Source: Macrostomum hystrix (lineage: Eukaryota > Platyhelminthes > Macrostomidae). Taken from it: a DNA stretch of 64,000 nucleotides. The stretch is from positions 17,984,501 through 18,048,500 of the forward strand of contig CATNEN010000001.1 in assembly GCA_950097015.1 (NCBI GenBank). The letters are read 5' to 3'. A program made the translations under genes and the position numbers. This document shows positions 47,176 to 58,100 of this stretch, one piece after another (position 1 is the first letter of the stretch; every line of letters starts with the position of its first letter). Below the pieces are notes generated by a model that was not told the origin of the DNA, did not search any database, and saw nothing but the letters and a program-made list of their open reading frames with translations.

Positions 47176-48222
47176 ATGAAATTTTTTACAGGATTGCTCC
47201 TTATTCTGACAATGTCCCAGACCTCATCTGCGACCTGCAGTCGGCGCTGGTGCCAGTACCGGATGATGCAGTGCATCGACGACAGCTCGGCGATGACTCG
47301 GTGGAACTCGCTGCAAAGCCTGCATGGCTGCGTGTTGAAAGCGAGCAGCACACCTGACGACCTCGTGCTTCAGTGGAACAAGCAGACAGGTGTGTGCTCG
47401 ATCTTCCACTACCAGCATGTGTGTCGCATGATGCAGGCGAGTGGAGCAAGGCCGATGGGAGGCCAGTCGAGCAGCAGCGATCAGGCCGCAGTCGACGGCT
47501 CGGTGCAGCAGTGCTCGGTGTATCGCGCCAAGTCGTTGGCGAGCTGCGACGCCTCGCTACTCAACGCTCAGTTGGTCGGTGTGTGGCTGGCAGGTGGGAG
47601 CAACAGATTCAGCAACCTGGTGTGTCAGAGCGGTGAGCGTGCTTCGAGCAGCAGCTATCGACTGGAGAGTGCGAACTTGCAGTGGACTGAGGAGGGCGCC
47701 CAGTTCGACGGACACTCGTCCTACGCGCTGCTCAACGACAGTCGCTTCGTCTCGACCGACCCTTTTTCTGGTTTTACGTGGCTGATGAGGCTGAAGAGGG
47801 AGCCGAGGGTCCAGCCGTTTATGGAGGCTGTGTCGTTCGATGGTATGAGTAATATTGGACCGCACTTTTGGGAGTTTAGTTCACCGCGCCAGCTGTACTT
47901 TCGGCCAGTGGGAAGCAGCAAGCGTGCTATCCACTCCACCATAAGCATGCTCCCTGACTCTGGCTCAGCATGGCTCAACATTGCCTTTGTCCTGGGCTGC
48001 AACGACACCGCGTCCCGCTTTTTCTTCGATGATGGCTTCCAGATGGGCACTGAAAAAGGCTCACCTTCAGTCCTGCCGCCCAAGTGCTGCCATTTGTACA
48101 TCGGCCACAGGCCCAACAATGATACCCTTTGCCACTACTTAAGCGGAGTAGTGCGCGCCGTGGCTATCGCCAACTGGTCAATGAGTCTTGAAGAGATCCG
48201 GGAGTTCTTCGGTCAGATTTAA
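47176..48222 (+). CDS. Secreted LamG/concanavalin A-like domain protein, copy B
   Basis: A single uninterrupted frame of 348 residues. The signal peptide MKFFTGLLLILTMSQTSSA differs from that of copy A. The Cys-rich region (CSRRWCQYRMMQC onward) and the start of the LamG-like fold (QFDGHSSYALLNDSRF, FTWLMRLK) are almost identical to copy A, while the C-terminal third is diverged but still ends in the same pattern (CHLYIGHRP, LSGVVRAVAIANWSMSLEEI). It is probably extracellular; the ligand is unknown. Together with copy A it flanks the receptor gene in inverted orientation. Confidence 0.8.
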   Translation: MKFFTGLLLILTMSQTSSATCSRRWCQYRMMQCIDDSSAMTRWNSLQSLHGCVLKASSTPDDLVLQWNKQTGVCSIFHYQHVCRMMQASGARPMGGQSSSSDQAAVDGSVQQCSVYRAKSLASCDASLLNAQLVGVWLAGGSNRFSNLVCQSGERASSSSYRLESANLQWTEEGAQFDGHSSYALLNDSRFVSTDPFSGFTWLMRLKREPRVQPFMEAVSFDGMSNIGPHFWEFSSPRQLYFRPVGSSKRAIHSTISMLPDSGSAWLNIAFVLGCNDTASRFFFDDGFQMGTEKGSPSVLPPKCCHLYIGHRPNNDTLCHYLSGVVRAVAIANWSMSLEEIREFFGQI

Positions 48223-49174
48223 AGAGAGTACTATAAATCACGATGGTTTTTTGAACTGTACGAAACTGCATGGTTAAGATTCTTTCTTATGAACTTGTGC
48301 GTACGTTTTCTGAATTTTGCTAGTTTACCATTCATATTATTCGCGTCAATCGAATACGTTTATTAGTTTGTTAATTGCATGCGTTGGTCAGTAAGAATTG
48401 ATGGCATCATCTGACATCATTATTTACTATGGAAACTTATAGTGTTGCGGAACCTACACCTACCTGCCCGGCCTGCCAAGCTGGGTTTTGCCCGGGGGAT
48501 AAGCTGAAGTGTGACTGCCTCTTTGATATGCGCCCCTGAACCAATGAATAAATGCGCACGTATGTAAGAACTTTGTGCTAAATAAAAAGCACGTAACTTG
48601 TTCAACTTATATCGCAAGCCACATCGTTTTTTGGACATTGCGTGTTGCTCGTCAATCGCGTCTCTAATTTTATCATCGTCATACGATAATATACCCAGTT
48701 AAATATACAGCAATCGGGTCCTGAATGGATTAATTGTAAAATAATCAACGAAGACGCACATGCAATGAATGCAATGTTGAACACATTCGAAGTTAGTATA
48801 ATCATCAAGACATTCATAGTCTGCAGCCGTCTGCATGATTCAAAGAAGTTATTTTTCGTGGCTATTAACTGAAAAAGTACATAATTTGTGATAATGAGTT
48901 ATAATAATTTAAAAAATGAGTTGCACATACAAATCGATTTATTTTCAAGGAACAAGACAGAAAATATACAAGTGGCAAATAATATATATTTTTACTTTTG
49001 CTTTACTCGTATATATTTGCCGAGCTAATTCGACTAGTGTATTTTTCCGCGAAATATTTGTTTAGGATCTTGAAATAAAAACTACTTAGATTATTGTTGC
49101 ACGCCTTTTGACTGAAGTAACTAAAATTTGCTTGCTTACTTAAAGGAGAAAACCAGGTCGATTTTCAGCCAAAG
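48223..49174. other. Intergenic between LamG-like copy B and PTPN23
   Basis: Mostly AT-rich. A GC-richer patch at 48445-48540 (cccggcctgccaagctggg and following) has no recognised identity. No exon could be supported. Confidence 0.5.
48547..48586 (+). terminator. Two candidate polyadenylation signals of LamG-like copy B
   Basis: AATAAA occurs at 48547-48552 and at 48581-48586, about 330-360 nt after the stop codon. Confidence 0.45.
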
Positions 49175-52100
49175 ATGGAGGGTGCTCCTCGTATACCGAT
49201 GTACTCTTTTCAAATTAAAACATCATCTCTTCCTATCGAGATTGATGTTCTAAAAACGGTAAATTCTTATTTTAATTTTATTTGATTTTAAATTTTTTGA
49301 TTTTCTTTGATTAGGAAGTATATTTCGGACTCGCTTAGACTTTATCGAAAAAATCTAACTGATGGTTTTTTAATGGAGGGTCGTTGGTCGAGTTTTTGCT
49401 CAGGGGTATTCGTTTTTCTTCTCTCTTTGTGAATCGAAATATCATTTCGTATCGCAAGATCTGTACATTTTTAAAGAAGCGGAATTATTTATAAAAAATG
49501 ATATTTGTTGCTATCAAACAATGCACACCTAGCTAATATTGTCGCTATTATTACACATATGTCATAAATAAGCTATGAAAAGATAATCAGTGCCAGTTTT
49601 GTTTATTATAATTTATATTTAAAGAAATTGTGGTAAAATACATGAAAATTTACTTACCCCATGTTAAATGTTTATATCTTATTATATGTCATTTTGTCTG
49701 GTAGCCTATTTGTTAATTGATAACAAAAATATAATCACTGCAGGTTACAATGCAAATAGTTACTTTGTTAAAGTAAGTGAAGTTATCAAACAAATTAGTT
49801 TAAATGACAGAAGTAGGCCCTAAGGGTATGCTCTGTGAAATGTGCTGCTATGACTTCAATAGATTTAAGATATAGTGAAAAATGAACCACTGTCCAGTTT
49901 AAATCAGGCATAAATGGCCGAAATGACTGCTTGCCTTTCTAAGGCTGTCTCCATAGCCTTATTATTATGAATATACTTATAATTTTTAGTATTTTCAAGT
50001 CTCTACTCTACATATATATATATATATATATGTATTATATTTTAATTGAGAGCCTAGCCAAGTTAGGCCAGATGTTCATACAGCCTAATGTACAGCAGAT
50101 ATTTTATTACTTATCTAAATTTTTAGTACCTGGAAACAGAATACGGAGAGTCTGCCAATGCCTATGACACAGAATTCAAGGCCTTGCTTGATTTAAGAAA
50201 GGTAATTATTTGCCTTTAGGTTGCCAGAAACATTTATTACAAGCTGCTCTTTAAATACTTGTTTTTTATTATCACTTCAGAGTGCATTGGAGTCGCCACA
50301 CGATTTAGGTGGACTAAGTCTATTAAAAAAGTACTATGGCCAGCTGCAGCTATTGAAATCTCGATTCCCAATGGAAGAATGCGAGACATGCGCACTGCCT
50401 GTTTCATGGTGAGCTTGGCATCTTGAAAATGCTCTAGAGTTTAGGGAGTGTCTGCATGTAGACTGGGATTTGGGATGGGAGTGTCTGCATGGAGACTGGG
50501 TATTGGGATGGGAGTGTCTGCATGTAGACTGGGATTTGGGATGGGAGTGTCTGCATGGAGACTGGGAATTGGAGAAATTTGAAGAGAAATGTATTTGGAA
50601 ACATTCAACAGGGACGATCTCTACATAGACGACGTGGTGACTCACTCGGACATCCGGTTCGAGGAGGCCGCGGTGCTGTACAACATCGGCTCGCTGGAGA
50701 GTATTCTGGGCTGCAAGCAGGCCCGAACTGATGCTGACGGCATCAAAGCCGCCTGCACGCATTTCATGTCAGCCGCTTGGTGCTTCCAGCGAGTCAGCGA
50801 GGTTTTCTCCGGCGCCGTGGCGCCCGACCTCGAGTCGGAGCTGATGCGCCTGAAGGCTCAGATGATGCTAGCCCAGGCGCAGGAATGTGTATTTCGCAAG
50901 TCCCAGCTGGACGGTAGAAAGAGCGGCATCAATGCGAGGATCGCTCAACAGCTGGTGGACTACTACGGCCAGCTAGGGTCCATGATGAGCTCAGCTGGCA
51001 CCGTGGCCAAGGTTAGCGGCTGGGTGACTCAAGTTTTCGAAATTTAGTATTAGGAAATCTCGGGCTGCGAACGTTTAATTTGTATGTGGTAAAGCTTAGG
51101 TTTATAAAATTTTCAAGGCTTGATTTCTAAGAATGCTAGGTTTGGTTTCTAAGGTGTGGTTTAGTTCCAAAGAATTCAAGGTTTACTTTCTAAGAAATAT
51201 ATATTTGTTTTCTTAGAATTCATGGTTTGATTTCTATTAATTCAGGGCTTAGTTTCTAAGAGTGCAATGTATGGTTTCTTAGAATTCAGGGCTTAGTTTC
51301 TAAGAATGCAATGTATGGTTTCTTAGAATTCAGGGCTTAGTTTCTAAGAATGCAATGTATGGTTTCTTAGAATTCGGGGCTTAGTTTCTAAGAATGCAAT
51401 GTATGGTTTCTTAGAATTCAGGGCTTAGTTTCTAAGAGTGCAATGTATGGTTTCTTAGAATTCAGGGCTTAGTTTCTAAGAATGCAATGTATGGTTTCTT
51501 AGAATTCAGGGCTTAGTTTCTAAGAGTGCAATGTATGGTTTCTTAGAATTCAGGGCTTAGTTTCTAAGAATGCAATGTATGGTTTCTTAGAATTCAGGGC
51601 TTAGTTTCTAAGAGTGCAATGTATGGTTTCTTAGAATTCAGGGCTTAGTTTCTAAGAATGCAATGTATGGTTTCTTAGAATTCAGGGCTTAGTTTCTAAG
51701 AATGCAATGTATGGTTTCTTAGAATTCAGGGCTTAGTTTCTAAGAATGCAATGTATGGTTTCTTAGAATTCAGGGCTTAGTTTCTAAGAGTGCAATGTAT
51801 GGTTTCTTAGAATTCAGGGCTTAGTTTCTAAGAATGCAATGTATGGTTTCTTAGAATTCGGGGCTTAGTTTCTTAGAATGCAATGTATGGTTTCTTAGAA
51901 TTCAGGGCTTAGTTTCTAAGAGTGCAATATATGGTTTCTTAGAATTCAAGGCTTGTTTTCTAAGAATGCAATTTTTGCTTTTTAACAATTTAAGGCTTAG
52001 TTAATGAGAATTCACGGTTTGGAGTTCTAGGAAATATTATTTATTTTCAAGAATTCAGATTCTGAATTTGAGACGTCAAAAAACGTTTCTTTTGAAACTT

Positions 52101-55100
52101 GGATTGTGAGTGTTTGGTTTTTTATTTAAAGTTTGAATTTAATGAAATTCATAGTAAATTTTCTAAGAAATCGGTATTTTGATTTGAAAGATTTCAAGGT
52201 CTGTTTGTGAGTAGTTATAGGCTCTGATTGATTGATTTTTTGGAAATATAGTTTTATTTCAAAGAATTCCAGGTTTGTTTTTCTAGGAAAGAATTTTTCA
52301 TTTTCTAAGAATTTTGATTTGGAATATAATGTAACAAAAAAGTTTTTCGTATTACTGCTTTTATTTCTCTTGGGTTTTGTTTGAATTGAAATAATAATAG
52401 AGTGATAACTAGCAGGATTCTGTCCTGTGTCTCCGCATTCCCAGGTAATTCCGAGCCGCACCCGCAAGCACTACGCCGGCATATTCTCTGTGAAGAGCAG
52501 TTTCTACGAATCCCAGGTGGCCTATTACTCAGCCCAGACCGCTGAGGATACGGCCGAGTATGGCCTGCGTCTGGCATGGCTCACCAAAGCCCGGGAAGCA
52601 CTGCAAGCCGCTTTGGCTGGCAACAAAGAGTTAAAAGATGCCGAAATGCGCGAGACCCTGGCCTTTGTTCAGGATGTCATTGTGGCCAAGCACGAGAGCG
52701 CCGAGAAGGACAACAACCTTATCTACCATGCCCAGGTGCGAATTTCGCACAAAAAGCAAGGGTTTAAAGAGAAGAGAGATAGAGAAGTAGACTAGGAGGT
52801 AAAGAAGTAGACTGGGAGGTAGAGAAGTAGACTGGGAAGTAGATTGGTAGACTGTAAGGTAGAGAAGTATACTGGAAGGCAGAGAAATATACTGAAAGGT
52901 AGAGGAGCAGACTTTCTCCTCTGCGCGAAAGTCATTGTGGGAGGGAGGAGGAGGGAGAGGTGAATGGTGAAGTAGACTTGGAGGTAGAAAAATAGACCAT
53001 GAGTTAGTGTAGTAGACTGAAAGGTAGAGAAGTAGTCTGCGAGGTAGATAAGTAGACTGGGAAGTAGATTGGTAGACTGGAAGGTAGAGAAGTAGACTGG
53101 GAAGTAGATTGGTAGACTGGAAGGTAGAGAAGTAGACTGGGAAGTAGATTGGTAGACTAGGAGGGAGAGAAGTAGACTGGGAGGGAGGGAAGAAGACTGG
53201 GAGGGAGGGAAGTAGACTGGGAGGTAGAGAAGTAGATTGGGAAGTTGATTAGTAGACTGGAAAGTAGAGAAGTAGACTGTAAGGTAGAGAAGTAGACTCG
53301 GGAGTAGATTGGTAGACTGGAAGGTAGAGAAGTAGACTGGGAAGTAGATTGGTAGACTAGGAGGGAGAGAAGTAGACTGGGAGGGAGGGAAGTAGACTGG
53401 GAAGGAGGGAAGTAGACTGGGAGGTAGAGAAGTAGACTGGGAAGTAGATTGGTAGACTGTAAGGTAGAGAAGTATACTGGAAGGTAGAGAAGTAGACTAT
53501 AAGGTAGAGAAGTAGACTGGAAGGTAGAGAAGTAGACAGGGTAGTAGATTAGTAAAAAAGAGGCAGAGAAGTAGACTAGGATGGGGGAAGTAGACTGGGA
53601 GGGAGGGAAGTAGACTGGGAGGTAGAGAAGTCGACTGGAAGGTAGAGAAGTAGACAGATTGTGGAAGTAGATTGTGCGATAGAGAAGTAGACTGATTGGT
53701 AAAGTGGTAGACTATGAAGTAGAATGGTAGACTTGGAGCTGGATGGGCAGGTGATGAGGCAGAATCGTGAGTAATTCTCGCACATTTCACAAAATCCGCA
53801 GGTGCCCCAATCAGTCCCGGAGGTGCAGGCAGCTCTGCTGGTGAAGCCGCTGCCATTTGATCCAACGGAATCGGCCGGCCCAGATCTGTTCAAACGGTTG
53901 GTGCCGCTTAAGACTAGCGAAGCTTCCAGCGTCTACTCCGAGGAGGTGTCCAAGAAGCTCAGAGAGATTGGCGACGCTGCGGAGGCCAAGGATACCGAGG
54001 TGGCCGAGTGCCTCAGCAGCTTGCAGGTCTGCTGGCTTCCATGCGAATGGCTGTACAGTTTGGGGAAGTTGGTAGAGTAGATTGATTGGTAGAGGTAGAC
54101 TAGGAGGTAGAGTGGGTGGACTGTGAGGTAGAGTGGGTAGACTGGGAGGTGGAGTGGGTAGACTGGGAGGTGGAGTGGGTAGACTGGGAGGTGGAGTGGG
54201 TAGACTGGGAGGTGGAGTGGGTAGACTGGGAGGTGGAGTGGGTAGACTGGAAGGTAGAGTGGGTAGACTGGGAGGTAGAGCGGGTAGACTGGGAGGTAGA
54301 GCGGGTAGACTGGGAGGTAGAGTGGGTAGACTGGGAGGTAGACTGGGCGGTAGAGTGGGTAGACTGGGAGGTGGAGTGGGTAGACTGGGAGGTAGAGTGG
54401 GTAGACTGGGAGGTGGAGTGGGTAGACTGGGAGGTAGAGTGGGTAGACTGGGAGGTGGAGTGGGTAGACTGGGAGGTAGAGTGGGTAGACTGGGAGGTGG
54501 AGTGGGTAGACTGGGAGGTAGAGCGGGTAGACTGGGAGGTAGAGCGGGTAGACTGAGAGGTGGAGTGGGTAGACTGGGAGGTGGAGTAGGTAGACTGGGA
54601 GGTAGAGCGGGTAGACTGGGAGGTAGAATGGGAGGTGGAGTGGAAGAATAGTGGTCCAAAGTTGTCCACCGCACCGCAGGCTGACCCGGAGTTCTACTTG
54701 GTTTCGGAGGACTCGCCCCTGCCGCAGGCCCTGTTCGACGCCTGCGCCCAGCTGTCCGTGGAGGGCGACGCGGCGCAGAAGCGACTGACGCAGCGGATGC
54801 AGCAGCTCGCCTCGGCTGCGGTGGATGTTGACAGCCTCCTGGCAGAACTGCGTCAGCTGACTGCCGACCCGCCAGCCGACGTGGCCGCCTCCATCCGACC
54901 ATTCCTGCAAGACCTGGCCAAGTGCGAGCGAGTGGCTCGTGAGGCTCAGCCGTCCAATGAAAGCTTGCGAGCCAGCGCCAGCCGGCACGCCGAGGGCCTG
55001 GCCGAGCTGCGGAAGTCGCCTGAAGAACTGCGGGCCTCCCTGCCCACTGTGACAGATTTGCAGGTGAGCTGTACTCCAGTCATTTGTTTGGTCATTAGCT

Positions 55101-58100
55101 GTACTCCAGTCATTTGTTTGGTCATTAGCTGTACTCCAGTCATTTGTTTGGTCATTAGCTGTACTCCAGTCATTTGTTTGGTCATTAGCTGTCTTCCAGT
55201 CATTCGATTGGTCATTAGCTGTGTTTTAGTCATTCGTTTGGTCATTGACCTAATCCTAATAATTCGTTTGAAAATTAAGCATAATTTCTGTCATTCGTTT
55301 AGTCATTAGCGTTATCCTAGGCAACTCTTATTTAGTAATTTAATTTAGATGATTTTTTTATTCTACTGCCTTTTTAGACATTAAATTAAACATCAATCTG
55401 TCATTTTGGTCATTCATATTTATTTTAAGTCATTCAACATCGGTCATTAGTTTCTTTTCTCCCAGTCATTAATTCGGTCATTCGGTCACAGCCCTCGCCC
55501 CTCCCTCACCCGCCAGTCGGACCAGCAGTTGCACCAGTCTGTAGCGGAGCTCCGTCGCCTGCTAGCCAAGGTGGCCGAGATGCGAGCTCAGCGAGCCGAC
55601 CTGCTGTCCGCCATCCGGGCCGATCTGCGCTCCGAGGACGCCACCAGTCTGTTGCTGCGACAGCCGAACCAGGACCCCGTGCAGCTGTTCCAGGCCAGCC
55701 TTGCCAAGCAGCAGGACCGATTCACCTACCTGAATCAGAACATGGCTGCCCAGGCCAACATTCTGTCAGCCCTGATTGACATCCACGCCAAGCTGGTGCC
55801 GCAGCGAGAGCTCATTGCCAGACGGCGCGCCGAACGAGAAGCCGCCGTGCAGCGTTTGGTGTCCGCCTGGGCCGAGGGTTCTGCCCTGCTGGACAAAGTG
55901 CAGGAGGGAGTGGACTTCTTCACCGGCCTGCTTCGTAAACTCAAGGTTGGCTGCGTCTCACCTGTTATCCCATATTGTCACCTGTTATCCCATACACTCA
56001 CCTGTTATCCCATACACTCACCTGTTATCCCATATTCTTACCTGTTATCCCATATTCTTACCTGTTATCCCATATTCTCACCTGTTATCCCATATTCTCA
56101 CCTGTTATCCCATACACTCACCTGTTATCCCATATTCTCACCTGTTATCCCATATTCTTACCTGTTATCCCATATTCTTACCTGTTATCCCATATTCTCA
56201 CCTGTTATCGCCGTACACTCACCTGTTATCCCGTACTCTCACCTGTTATCCCGTACTCTCACCTGTTATCCCATATTCTCACCTGTTATCCCGTTCTCTC
56301 ACCTGTTTTCCCGTACACTCACCTGTTATCCCGTACTCTCACCTGTTATCCCGTACTCTCACCTGTTATCCCATATTCTCACCTGTTATCCCGTTCTCTC
56401 ACCTGTTTTCCCGTACACTCACCTGTTATCCCGTACTCTCACCTGTTATCCCATATTCTCACCTGTTATCCCATATTCTCACCTGTTATCCCGTTCTCTC
56501 ACCTGTTATCCCGTTCTCTCACCTGTTTTCCCGTACACTCACCTGTTATCCCGTACTCTCATCTGTTATCCCATATTCTCACCTGTTATCCCGTACTCTC
56601 ACCTGTTATCCCGTACTCTCACCTGTTATCCCGTACTCTCACCTGTTATCCCGTACACTCACCTGTTATCCCGTACTCTCATCTGTTATCCCATATTCTC
56701 ACCTGTTATCCCGTTCTCTCACCTGTTATCCCGTACTCTCACCTGTTATCCCGTACTCATACCTGTTGTCCAGTCTGTCTTACCTTTTATCCATATTTTC
56801 TCACCTGTTGTCTATACTATCACATTTTTTATCCATACTGTCTCATAGGTTATTTCTGCTTACAATCTCTTCTCAAGGTAATCGAAGCTCGGTTAAAGCC
56901 ACTATTGGCCCGACCAAAGCCGCCGCCGACGCCGCCGACGCCGCCCCAGAATCGGCTTCCTCAGCACCAGCAGCAGCAGCAGCAGCCTCAGTCGATGCAT
57001 CAATATCCGCAGATGCCCCAGCTTCAGAATCATCAGCAGCCAGACAATCCGTCGTCAAGCTTTGAGCCGATGACGCTACCTCCGGCCGGACTTCTGTCCA
57101 GCTTCTCAGGTGCCCCGTCCTCAGCTAGTTCATCTGATCCGCCCAGGCTCAAAGACTTCCTGCCCTTCATGAAGCCTGGAACCTACGGAGCTCAGAGCAA
57201 ATCCCAGCGCAGCCAGGCAATGAGCTCATTGCCTGCCAGTCCGCAGCGGCCCGTACCCTCTGCTGCAGGACAGCCGCAGCAGCAGCAGCAGCCGTACCAG
57301 CCGCTAACGCAGTTCAGAGAGCAGCAACAATACGGACGGCACTCTCCGTTGCCGACAACGTCCGCCGTGGAGCCTCAGCATCAGCAGTTTCGATCGCATT
57401 CGCCATCATCGATGGGTCAGTTTGGATCCCAATTTGCCACCACGTCTGAAACTGGCGCTTCTCACTACTTTTCAAACAGTCAGCAGCAGCAGCAGCCGTC
57501 GCTAGCAGCTGGTGGCGGAATGACTCAGCAGATGCCACATTTTCCGCAACAGACGGGAAATTCCGTCGGGGGATTCCCACAGCATTTTGGATCCGTTAAC
57601 GGTGGAATCTCTCAGCAACCAGCAGCTCCGGTGGGATTCCACCAGCAGCCAGTGACTTCAGCTGCGGGATTCCATCAGCAGCCAGTGACATCAGCTGTGG
57701 GATTCCACCAGCAGCCAGTGACTTCAGCTGTGGGATTCCACCAGCAGCCAGTGACTTCAGCTGCGGGATTCCACCAGCAGCCACAGTCATCAAGTTCTGG
57801 ATTTCCCCAGCAGCCACCGTCATCAAGTTTGGGATTTCCTCAGCAGCCACGGTCATCAAGCGCGGGATTTCCCCAGCAGCCAATATCATCAAGCGCCGGA
57901 TTTCCCCAGCAGCCACAGTCATCAAGCGCCGGATTTCCCCAGCAGCCACTATCATCAAGTTCGGGATTTCCCCAGCAGCCACCGTCATCAAGTTCGGGAT
58001 TTCCCCTGCAGCCACCGTCATCAAGTGCGGGATTTCCCCAGCAGCCACCGTCATCAAGTGCGGGATTTCCCCAGCAGCCACAGTCATCAAGTTCGGGATT

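Noticed and set aside
54100-54669. Open frames of VDWEVEW, GRLGG or STSQ repeats
   Set aside because: They come from a 21-bp array inside PTPN23 intron 6; the flanking exons join in phase without it.
55975-56877. Amino-terminal 300 codons of the 1433-codon frame ending at 60276
   Set aside because: This part is the 20-bp array of intron 8. The real exon 9 begins at the acceptor before 56878, in phase with exon 8.
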